From assembly GCF_001412655.1 (NCBI RefSeq), contig NZ_CP012996.1:5518001-5582000 (forward strand): a stretch of 64,000 bases of DNA, written 5' to 3'. The notes beneath the pieces were generated by a model. That model did no database searches. It was given only the letters and a program-made list of their open reading frames with translations, and was not told the origin of the DNA. Of this stretch, positions 7,695 through 14,940 are shown one piece after another (position 1 is the stretch's first letter; each line of letters begins with the position of its first letter). This DNA is from Pedobacter sp. PACM 27299. GTDB taxonomy: Bacteria > Bacteroidota > Bacteroidia > Sphingobacteriales > Sphingobacteriaceae. The position numbers were made by a program, and so were the translations under genes.

Positions 7695-10010
7695 ATGAAA
7701 ACATTAAATTCAGCTACCAAATTATTAAAGCAGTACCTACCAAAAAAGTTTTTGACCTTACTCTGTTTATCGACACTATCTCTTGCCGGAGTAGTTTGGG
7801 CATGTGCAGACTATGGTTATGACGACGATTATTCCAGTTTCAGTCCGGAATCTTTTGTTGCCAAAGAGTATACTCCATTTTTCTATTCGGATTTCTCTGC
7901 TTACTACGGACAAGACTACAATTATAACGACGACAACTCCAATACCCGTTTCAATCAACAAATTGTGAACGAATGGTATGACTATTTCGGACAGAAATTA
8001 AGCAAAGCTGACCTTCAGTATCTGTTGCTGCGCGCCAGCGAAAAAGGTATTGATTCTGTATATCAAAATTACAAAGGTAAAATTGAGCTCCTTCCCGATA
8101 GTATGCCACAATTAAAAAAGCTGAAAATAAATAAAAAGCAGTTAACTGCTTTCTTTGATTACCTGGATCTAGCTAAGAAAAGTGAGACCTATGCAGCCAG
8201 CTATAAAAGTTATTATTACTGGGATGAGAAACAGGAGTTCAGTGTACCTAAAGCATTTGAAATGGAATTGTTACTTGCTTTAAAAAAGGCTAAGGATCCC
8301 TTTATTAAGCAACGACTGTGGTTTCAATTGGTTCGCTATTATTATTTTGCAGAAAGAAGCGAAGGTATAAAACCGCTAAAAGATGCAGCCACCATACAGG
8401 CCTTTAACCTCTACAAGGATGTTTTTCCTAAAAACATGATGTATTATAGGACTTTGGGGTATGTAGCGGGCAGGCATTATTATGCTGGTGATTATGCAAC
8501 TTCCAACTATCTGTTCAGCCTTTGCTATAACTACAGCACTGAAATGAAGATTCCAGCAAAATGGTCTTTCCGTCCAAATGCTGATTCTGATTGGAAACAG
8601 AGTTTAGAAATGGCAAAGACAACCGAAGAAAAAATCACGCTTTGGCATTTAATGGGCATTTACTACGATACAGAAAGGGCAATTCCAGAAATCATCGCTC
8701 TAGATCCTAAATCAGAAAAGTTGGACTTACTGCTGAGCAGGGCCATCAATATTACAGAATCTGCCTTCCGTAATTATTACGGTGGAAAAGAAGATTCAAC
8801 CTCTACGTTAAAGAAAAACACAGCTTTAATTAGTGGGATTGCTTTAAAAAACAACACCGCAAAACCTTATATCTGGAACCTTGCTGCAGGATACCTAAAC
8901 TTCATGACCAAAGATTATGAAACCGCAGCAAAATTCTACAAAACAGCAAAAACACAGCTCCCAGCGGACAATGAACTGTTAATGGCCCAGTATAAAATCC
9001 TCGATTGGGGATTATATCTGAGACAATTGAAAAAGATTGATGCAGCCGCAGAGGCTAAAATGGTAGAACCTCTAAACTGGTTCGCAAACCTCAGAGATGG
9101 AAAAGAGAAAGTAAAAGACCTTAGATTTTATCAATCGCTAAATGAAAGTATGGGCGTTATTTCCGATCTGTATAAAAAACAAGGGGATTTTATTAAAGCC
9201 AATATCTTCAGAAGTTATCATGAGTTTTACACCAATAATCGACGTATTGAGCAGTTAAAAGCACTCATGCTCAACGAAAAGCAAACTGCCTTTGAAAAAG
9301 CGATGCTCCGTTATTATCCATATAAAGTGGAAGATCTTTATTTCTATCAGGCTACTGTACTTGTTTTTCAAGATCAGCCAGAAGCAGCAATTCCATTTTT
9401 AGAGAAAAGCGGCCATCAAACAGATACCCTTCAGGCCAATCCATTCAATATGCGCTTAAATGATTGTCATGATTGCGACCAACAAATGGCACAATCTAAG
9501 AAGTTCAAATCACTGGAGCTCTTAAGGATGATGAAAAGTATGAAGGCGGAGATTAAAGCCGGTAGAAATGTATACAACAACGCCTATTTATTAGCTAATG
9601 CCTATTACAATATTAGCTATTATGGCAATAACCGTGGCTTTTATATTTCTAGTCTAACAGATACTTATGGCAGCAGCGCATTCAGTGTTCCTGCACCCTT
9701 CAGGCCAATCTATCTTTCCGGAAAAATAGCCGAAAAGTATTACTTAATGGCAAGAATGGCTACGAAAAACAAAGAACAGCAGGCACGCTGTACCTTTATG
9801 GCCAGCAAAATTGAACGCAATGAAAGTTACAACAGATCTTTCGATCTTCCAGAGAATAAGGATGCCAATTCCTGGAGTGTAGAAACCAAAGCACTTTATT
9901 TTGGGCAAAACTTCGCGATGCTGGCAAGACAATATGCTGACACCAGATTCTACCAGGAAGCAATAGAAGAATGCGGTTATTTCCGTCAGTATTTAAACTC
10001 GCTGCACTAA
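7695..10010 (+). CDS. Large secreted hypothetical protein with TPR-like repeats
   Basis: A 771-residue protein with a signal peptide ending near WACA (about residue 37). Next comes a Tyr/Asp-rich mature N-terminus (YGYDDDYSSF, YGQDYNYNDD), then a long all-helical body with tetratricopeptide-like motifs such as AAGYLNFMTKDYETAAKFYKTA. A CHDCDQQ cysteine cluster lies in the C-terminal third. No enzyme motif is seen. It is probably exported or periplasmic and may be a scaffold. It lies between a lipoprotein gene and a MarR-like regulator gene starting 23 bp downstream, which may form one transcription unit. Confidence 0.7.
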   Translation: MKTLNSATKLLKQYLPKKFLTLLCLSTLSLAGVVWACADYGYDDDYSSFSPESFVAKEYTPFFYSDFSAYYGQDYNYNDDNSNTRFNQQIVNEWYDYFGQKLSKADLQYLLLRASEKGIDSVYQNYKGKIELLPDSMPQLKKLKINKKQLTAFFDYLDLAKKSETYAASYKSYYYWDEKQEFSVPKAFEMELLLALKKAKDPFIKQRLWFQLVRYYYFAERSEGIKPLKDAATIQAFNLYKDVFPKNMMYYRTLGYVAGRHYYAGDYATSNYLFSLCYNYSTEMKIPAKWSFRPNADSDWKQSLEMAKTTEEKITLWHLMGIYYDTERAIPEIIALDPKSEKLDLLLSRAINITESAFRNYYGGKEDSTSTLKKNTALISGIALKNNTAKPYIWNLAAGYLNFMTKDYETAAKFYKTAKTQLPADNELLMAQYKILDWGLYLRQLKKIDAAAEAKMVEPLNWFANLRDGKEKVKDLRFYQSLNESMGVISDLYKKQGDFIKANIFRSYHEFYTNNRRIEQLKALMLNEKQTAFEKAMLRYYPYKVEDLYFYQATVLVFQDQPEAAIPFLEKSGHQTDTLQANPFNMRLNDCHDCDQQMAQSKKFKSLELLRMMKSMKAEIKAGRNVYNNAYLLANAYYNISYYGNNRGFYISSLTDTYGSSAFSVPAPFRPIYLSGKIAEKYYLMARMATKNKEQQARCTFMASKIERNESYNRSFDLPENKDANSWSVETKALYFGQNFAMLARQYADTRFYQEAIEECGYFRQYLNSLH

Positions 10011-10033
10011 TTACAGCAGATTAATTGAGGACT

Positions 10034-10678
10034 ATGAAACCAATTGTAGAACTGATTACGGCATGGGCCGATTATGAAAGCAAGAATCCCGCTGCCAATG
10101 CAGCGGAATTCTGCAGTCATTTCTTGATGGATCATAAAGGACCCGCAGCACCCGATCAAATGCCTGCTACGCTAGCGGATAAAGATGCCGATCAGGAATT
10201 AGCTACTCTGATCGGCCAATTAAACGCCATTCATGTAGTGTATGCAAAATCCGTACTCAAATCATTCCCAGGAATTGAACTGGAATGGTTTTACTTCATG
10301 AAGTCCATCGCCCTCCATCCTGAAGCGAAGAAATCAGATGTGGTTGCTGCAGTATTCTTTGAACCATCTACTGGTATCGATATTCTCAACAGAATCAAAA
10401 AAGCAGGGCTATTGATAGAAAGAAGCGACCCGGCTGATAAAAGAGCGAAACTGGTTAAATTGAGTACAAAAGGAGAAAAACTGCTACAGCTGTTACACCG
10501 AAGTTTATTCAAAGCTGATCAATTGTTATTCCATGACCTTTCAGCATCGAACAAGAAATTATTGATCAATCTGCTGACAGATACGCAACAAAAACACCAA
10601 ACCTTAATCGCTGAAAACAAGCACAAACAATTGGAAGAACTGAACCTTACTATTTCAGACCAGGAAAGTAAGTTGTAA
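10034..10678 (+). CDS. MarR-family winged-helix regulator
   Basis: A 214-residue protein. The start is ATG 10034, with GAGG a few bases upstream; the TTG three codons earlier is unlikely. The MarR winged helix lies at about residues 85-165, with recognition-helix segment FEPSTGIDILNRIKKAGLL and the wing motif ERSDPADKRAKLVKLSTKGEKLL. Long helices at both ends provide the dimer interface. The DNA target and ligand are unknown. It follows the 771-residue secreted protein gene by 23 bp, so it is probably cotranscribed with it. Confidence 0.8.
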   Translation: MKPIVELITAWADYESKNPAANAAEFCSHFLMDHKGPAAPDQMPATLADKDADQELATLIGQLNAIHVVYAKSVLKSFPGIELEWFYFMKSIALHPEAKKSDVVAAVFFEPSTGIDILNRIKKAGLLIERSDPADKRAKLVKLSTKGEKLLQLLHRSLFKADQLLFHDLSASNKKLLINLLTDTQQKHQTLIAENKHKQLEELNLTISDQESKL

Positions 10679-10742
10679 AGCTACGCTGATCTATAACCAG
10701 GCGTGTAAATAGGATAAAGTAAATATGGAATATTATCTGTAA

Positions 10743-10774
10743 ACAGCGCAAGTTTCGGGTTTTCACAGCGCTGT
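10743..10774. promoter_or_regulatory. AGCGC-containing repeats upstream of AraC-Ogt gene
   Basis: ACAGCGCA at 10743-10750 and the perfect palindrome ACAGCGCTGT at 10765-10774, 34-65 bp upstream of the ATG. The AGCGCA core resembles the Escherichia coli Ada box (AAAGCGCA). It could be an auto-regulatory site, but the resemblance is short. Confidence 0.35.
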
Positions 10775-10807
10775 ACATGCCTTAATTTTAGGTATAAATT
10801 TCAAATC

Positions 10808-11668
10808 ATGGAAACATCAGATCAAATCGACTATCAGAGAATTGAAAAAGCGATTGAATATTTAAGAATGAATTTCAAACAGCAACCCCCATTAGAAGAT
10901 ATCGCTGCACATGTTCATCTAAGTCCCTTTCATTTTCAGCGTATGTTTAAGGAATGGGCCGGTGTGAGTCCTAAACAATTTCTTCAATACCTAAGCATAG
11001 AGTATGCAAAAGGGATCTTAAAAAAACAAAATGGCAAATTGGCTGAGGCCGCTTATGAAACCGGCTTATCAGGCACCAGCAGGCTACACGATCTTTTCAT
11101 CAAGATAGAAGGAATGACACCCGGAGAATTTAAAAATGGTGGACAGCAGTTACAAATCAATTATAGCTTCGCAGAAAGCCCTTTTGGGCGGTTATTGGTG
11201 GCTTCTACTGCCAAAGGCATTTGCTATATGGCTTTTTCTGATGATTCAAATCAGGCATTTAATGAACTCCAGCAACTATTTCCGAATGCAAAGTACCAGC
11301 AGTTGCTTGATCAGCTGCAACAGCATGCGCTTTATATATTTAGCACAGATTGGAGCAGGTTATCGGAAGTAAAACTTCATTTAAAAGGAACGGATTTCCA
11401 GATCAAAGTTTGGGAAATGCTATTAAAAATCCCCTCTGGAGATCTGGCAACCTATGCTGACATTGCCAATGAACTGCAAAACCCTAAAGCCAATCGTGCA
11501 GTAGGCAGTGCAGTAGGGAAAAACCCGGTAGCCTTTTTAATTCCTTGCCACAGAGTGATTAAATCCACAGGAGAATTGGGGCAATACCATTGGGGAGCAG
11601 TGAGAAAAACAGCAATGATCGGTTGGGAAGCATCAAAAAATGATACACCAACAGGGGAGCAGGTATAA
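10808..11668 (+). CDS. AraC DNA-binding domain fused to O6-methylguanine-DNA methyltransferase
   Basis: A 286-residue fusion. Residues 10-110 form an AraC-type double helix-turn-helix (LEDIAAHVHLSPFHFQRMF, AYETGLSGTSRLHDLF). Residues 120-280 are an Ogt/Ada C-terminal methyltransferase with active-site PCHRVI (Cys247), the upstream KVWEMLLKIPSGDLATYADIA helix, and NRAVGSAVGKNP. It repairs O6-alkylguanine by irreversible methyl transfer. Unlike E. coli Ada it lacks the N-terminal phosphotriester-repair cysteine domain that switches Ada on, so how it is activated is open. It meets alkA stop to stop with no gap. Confidence 0.92.
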   Translation: METSDQIDYQRIEKAIEYLRMNFKQQPPLEDIAAHVHLSPFHFQRMFKEWAGVSPKQFLQYLSIEYAKGILKKQNGKLAEAAYETGLSGTSRLHDLFIKIEGMTPGEFKNGGQQLQINYSFAESPFGRLLVASTAKGICYMAFSDDSNQAFNELQQLFPNAKYQQLLDQLQQHALYIFSTDWSRLSEVKLHLKGTDFQIKVWEMLLKIPSGDLATYADIANELQNPKANRAVGSAVGKNPVAFLIPCHRVIKSTGELGQYHWGAVRKTAMIGWEASKNDTPTGEQV

Positions 11669-12571
11669 TTACACTCGTTTAGAAAGCGTTCTCCAGAGGT
11701 AAAAAACAAGGTAACTTTCCCAGCCCTCATATCCAGAAAAAAAGGCTTCGATTTCAGCAACTTCCTTTTTATCCTTGATGATATCTAGATTAACCAATGC
11801 ATTTAACAATCCAGCATCACCATGAGGGATACAAGAGCGTTCCTTCAAACTTTTCATCAGCGCATAATTTGCGGTCCAAACTCCTACTCCTTTCACATTG
11901 ACCAAAGCCTTTTGACGGGAGGCCAAATCTGGCATTGCGCGTAATCCTGATTTACTAAGCGTCTGAGTAGCGAAAGCGGCGGCGATCTCTAAAACATACG
12001 CCGCTTTACTTCTTGAAAATTGCATGCCCTGCAATTCTTCCTGTATTGCATTTGCCAAAACTTCTGGCTTTGGAAAAAGAAAGTACTGTTGCCCTTCAAA
12101 ATCCAATGTTTCTCCGAAGCGTTCTACCAGTTTTCTTTTGAGTTTATAGGCAAAAGTTAAATTAATCTGCTGTCCGATGATTGCCCAGCAGATGGCTTCA
12201 AACAAATCGGGGATTCCGATCAGCCGAAGACCAAAATAGTCTGCCTTCATAAAAGACAAACGGGGATCTCTAAGCATCAATTCATAGAATGGCTTAAGAT
12301 CGAGGTCCAGGTCAAACCATTCATTCACAAAAGCCCTCACTTCAACGGTTTCTTCGGGAGTTAAAGTCCGATTTAAAACGGAAACCTTTAACGTTTCACC
12401 TTCGTTTTCGATACGAACTAATGCGGCCCCATTTGTCAGCTGCAGTACTCTGGTCACCCTATTTTTAGCTATGCTATATAGGCAGTCATCAAAGCCACGG
12501 TCTAAAAACCATAGACATTCTCCAAAGTTGAAATCAGCAGGAAGAGTAATAAAGAAACACGTTGGCACCAT
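11669..12571 (-). CDS. alkA: DNA-3-methyladenine glycosylase II (AlkA-type)
   Basis: A 300-residue HhH-GPD glycosylase. It has an AlkA N-terminal beta domain (residues 1-90), the GLRLIGIPDLFEAICWAIIGQQ helix, the helix-hairpin-helix KGVGVWTANY (227-236) and the catalytic aspartate D252 in PHGDAG. It removes alkylated purines from DNA to start base excision repair. The gene abuts the AraC-Ogt fusion tail to tail at 11668/11669, forming a compact alkylation-damage module on opposite strands. A 16-bp palindrome 10 bp before its start codon may be its operator. Confidence 0.88.
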   Translation of the reverse strand: MVPTCFFITLPADFNFGECLWFLDRGFDDCLYSIAKNRVTRVLQLTNGAALVRIENEGETLKVSVLNRTLTPEETVEVRAFVNEWFDLDLDLKPFYELMLRDPRLSFMKADYFGLRLIGIPDLFEAICWAIIGQQINLTFAYKLKRKLVERFGETLDFEGQQYFLFPKPEVLANAIQEELQGMQFSRSKAAYVLEIAAAFATQTLSKSGLRAMPDLASRQKALVNVKGVGVWTANYALMKSLKERSCIPHGDAGLLNALVNLDIIKDKKEVAEIEAFFSGYEGWESYLVFYLWRTLSKRV

Positions 12572-12580
12572 CCTGTAAAA

Positions 12581-12596
12581 ATAGTCATTTGACTAT
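12581..12596. promoter_or_regulatory. 16-bp palindrome upstream of alkA
   Basis: ATAGTCA, TT, TGACTAT: perfect 7-bp arms. It lies between alkA (minus) and the sensor-regulator gene (plus), nearest to alkA. Candidate operator; regulator unknown. Confidence 0.35.
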
Positions 12597-12716
12597 AAAA
12601 TTAAATCTGATTCTTGCTAAATACCTGCCCTATTGCTAAGTACGACAGGGCCAATGTTGTGCATTAAGATTTTTAACCCGACCTTCGCGCCATTATTTAA
12701 TTTGCTGTGTACCATT

Positions 12717-14624
12717 ATGTCTTCAAAATTCTTATTTCTATATAAAGCAATTTTCCTGATTATCCTACTTTCCTTTTCTACAGGTAAAGATTTAAGGGCA
12801 CAGGAAGTTGTAGAAATAAAGGACAACATAGACCAGCATATCTTTTCCTTTAAACAGATTGAGGTGCTTTCGGATACTTCCGGGAAGCTTACTTTCGACC
12901 AGATTCGAAGTAAAACCATCTCTCAGCAGTTTAAACCCAGTAAAACAAGTACCCCTCAAACCACTAAATTAAATAAGGTGTATTGGTTCAGGATCAATAT
13001 TAAAAATAACAGTAAGGCAGAGAAGTACTTCTTGCTGGAATTTTTTGATCAGACATTAGACCATGTCACCGCTTATATACCCCAGGCAGATGGCAGTTAT
13101 AAAGTAAAAGAATTTGGCGATCAGTTCCCTTTCTACAGCAGGAAATTGCAGCATAAAAACTTCGAATTCTATCTGGACAACGATAATAATGAGGTACAAA
13201 CCTATTATTTTAAGATTCAGTCGTCACAAATTGGTGACGCTATTATTGTACTACGTTCCGTTGACTGGTTTATCTCTTACGCTTTAGATGAATACTTTTA
13301 CTTTGGTATTTTCTATGGAATGATTCTCGTGTTCAGTTTTTACAACCTGATCATGTTTATCGCCATGCGGCAGAAACAATATCTATACTATGTGCTTTAC
13401 AACCTGAGTGTGGGTTTCTTTGAGATGAGTACCGATGGTATTGCTTATCAGTATCTATGGCCCAATCAGCCTGTATGGAATCAGACCGCTTATGCTGTAG
13501 CCTTATATGCGGTCAGTATTTTTGCCTTACTTTTTACCCGCGAACTATTATTTGTCAAGTCTAAAGCACCGAAATTAAATCGTCTGATTTTAGGTGTGAT
13601 TGCCCTACGAACGTTATGGTTTTTATACTGCCTGATATTTAACCAAAACCTATTTAGCTATAAATTTCTCGACGCCATTCCTTTGTCTGTGGCCTTTTTT
13701 ACCGGTATATATATCTACCGACAAGGTTATCTCCCGGCTCGATTCTTCGTATTAGGGTATAGCTTTCTTTTTTTAGGCTTCCTGCTGAAGTTCTTCATCA
13801 TGCTCCATTTTTCTTTTTTAAACTTCGGAGCCATTAGTTATTACAGCCTCAGCTTCTGCTTTATCCTGGAAATGGTATTTCTATCTTTTGCCATTGGCGA
13901 TAAAGTGAGCATTCTGAGAAAGAAAAAAGACATTGTGCACCGTCAGATGATCCGTTCTATGGCGGAGAATGTGAAGCTAAAAGACACCTTAAATCAGGAG
14001 CTGGAAAGTCAGGTAGAAGAACGGACCAGAGAAGTATACCACAAATCGCTGATCATTGAGGCTAAAAACGCAGAACTGCTGGACGCCAACGACCGGCTAA
14101 AACAACAGGCGGAGGAGATTTCCAGAATGAATACTTTGCTGGAACAGGACAATCAGGAGCTGCAAACCAATGTAGAAAAGGTAACCCGAGACAGGGTAAT
14201 GTCTACAGATGTAGACTTTGATGAATTCAGCAAGATCTATCCGGATAAGGAAAGCTGTAACCTATTTCTTTCTGAACTGAAATGGAAAAACGGCTACCAC
14301 TGCAGGAAATGTAAGAACGACCATTATTACAGCGGACACATCGCCTATAGTAGGAGATGCAGTAAATGCGGTTATGAAGAATCCGTGACTAGCTTTACCA
14401 TTTTCCACAATACCCGCATCCCAATTGTGAAGGCCTTCTATATGGTATTCCTAGTATACTCTTCTAAGGGAAAAATCTCTTCCCACAAATTATCTGAGAT
14501 CCTGGGCATCCGTCAAAGCACTTGCTGGACCTACGGAGCAGGGATTAAACAGGTGATGGAAGAGCGAAAAGCTCAGCTCAAAAAAACCAGCAAAAACGGC
14601 TGGAGTCAGCTGGTTTTAGACTAA
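12717..14624 (+). CDS. 7TM-DISM membrane sensor fused to IS1595-type transposase DNA-binding region
   Basis: A 635-residue protein. Start is ATG 12717 (MSSKFLFLYKAIF), which gives a clean signal peptide ending near LRAQ; the longer TTG-initiated frame does not. Order: signal 1-28; extracellular 7TMR-DISMED2-like beta domain about 45-165; seven-helix 7TM-DISM block about 190-395; coiled coil about 400-500; then a zinc ribbon with Cys529/Cys532 and Cys548/Cys551 (CRKC, CSKC) and the helical segment SSHKLSEILGIRQSTCW. The last two match the N-terminal DNA-binding half of IS1595-family transposases; the DDE catalytic domain is absent. I infer a membrane-bound transcription regulator that senses an extracellular ligand, probably for the SusCD locus downstream. 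Confidence 0.8.
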   Translation: MSSKFLFLYKAIFLIILLSFSTGKDLRAQEVVEIKDNIDQHIFSFKQIEVLSDTSGKLTFDQIRSKTISQQFKPSKTSTPQTTKLNKVYWFRINIKNNSKAEKYFLLEFFDQTLDHVTAYIPQADGSYKVKEFGDQFPFYSRKLQHKNFEFYLDNDNNEVQTYYFKIQSSQIGDAIIVLRSVDWFISYALDEYFYFGIFYGMILVFSFYNLIMFIAMRQKQYLYYVLYNLSVGFFEMSTDGIAYQYLWPNQPVWNQTAYAVALYAVSIFALLFTRELLFVKSKAPKLNRLILGVIALRTLWFLYCLIFNQNLFSYKFLDAIPLSVAFFTGIYIYRQGYLPARFFVLGYSFLFLGFLLKFFIMLHFSFLNFGAISYYSLSFCFILEMVFLSFAIGDKVSILRKKKDIVHRQMIRSMAENVKLKDTLNQELESQVEERTREVYHKSLIIEAKNAELLDANDRLKQQAEEISRMNTLLEQDNQELQTNVEKVTRDRVMSTDVDFDEFSKIYPDKESCNLFLSELKWKNGYHCRKCKNDHYYSGHIAYSRRCSKCGYEESVTSFTIFHNTRIPIVKAFYMVFLVYSSKGKISSHKLSEILGIRQSTCWTYGAGIKQVMEERKAQLKKTSKNGWSQLVLD

Positions 14625-14706
14625 AAAAACCTTGATAATTCTCATTTTTAACGCTTCCGCAGGATACAATCCGGTGATTTGACATTTTTTTTACCTGTTT
14701 AAGACA

Positions 14707-14725
14707 AGGGTACTTAAGCGTATCA
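14707..14725 (+). repeat. 19-bp motif, copy 1 (candidate operator)
   Basis: AGGGTACTTAAGCGTATCA. It is identical at 18 of 19 positions to the copy at 14799-14817, 92 bp away. Confidence 0.7.
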
Positions 14726-14772
14726 GATCAGGTAATGTCCTAAGTCCTCACAGTAGCGCTACACACTGTCTA

Positions 14773-14791
14773 TCAGTACTTAAGCCTATTT
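14773..14791 (+). repeat. 19-bp motif, degenerate copy 2
   Basis: Shares the central GTACTTAAGC with copy 1 and then TAT, and differs at the edges. It is 66 bp after copy 1 and 26 bp before copy 3. Confidence 0.5.
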
Positions 14792-14798
14792 TCAACCT

Positions 14799-14817
14799 AG
14801 GGTACTAAAGCGTATCA
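14799..14817 (+). repeat. 19-bp motif, copy 3 (candidate operator)
   Basis: AGGGTACTAAAGCGTATCA; a single T-to-A change from copy 1. It lies 124 bp upstream of the susC start codon. Confidence 0.7.
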
Positions 14818-14940
14818 AAACACACGCAACAATCTAATTATCAGTTATTTAGCAAAAATAAAACGTTTCAATCACTAGGAATTAACATAAAATCAACGTT
14901 AACTTTATCACATCAAATTCATTAAACAAAAGCAAAAATT

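Larger units (their letters stand above)
14625..14940. promoter_or_regulatory. Regulatory region between sensor-regulator and susC
   Basis: A 316-bp non-coding stretch. It holds three related motifs (14707-14725, 14773-14791, 14799-14817), a 10-bp palindrome GTAGCGCTAC (14753-14762) and an AT-rich run before the susC ATG. A weak -7-like element TAACTTTA is at 14900-14907. No clear terminator for the upstream gene was seen, so read-through into the locus is possible. Confidence 0.5.

Noticed and set aside
12633..12716. Upstream TTG start for the sensor-regulator
   Set aside because: Adds 28 residues before an otherwise perfect signal peptide; the ATG at 12717 fits better.
14301..14624. Insertion-sequence remnant that interrupted the sensor gene
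   Set aside because: The zinc ribbon follows the coiled coil in a single open frame with its own stop. No inverted repeats or target duplication were seen, and the DDE domain is wholly missing, so a stable fusion is more likely.
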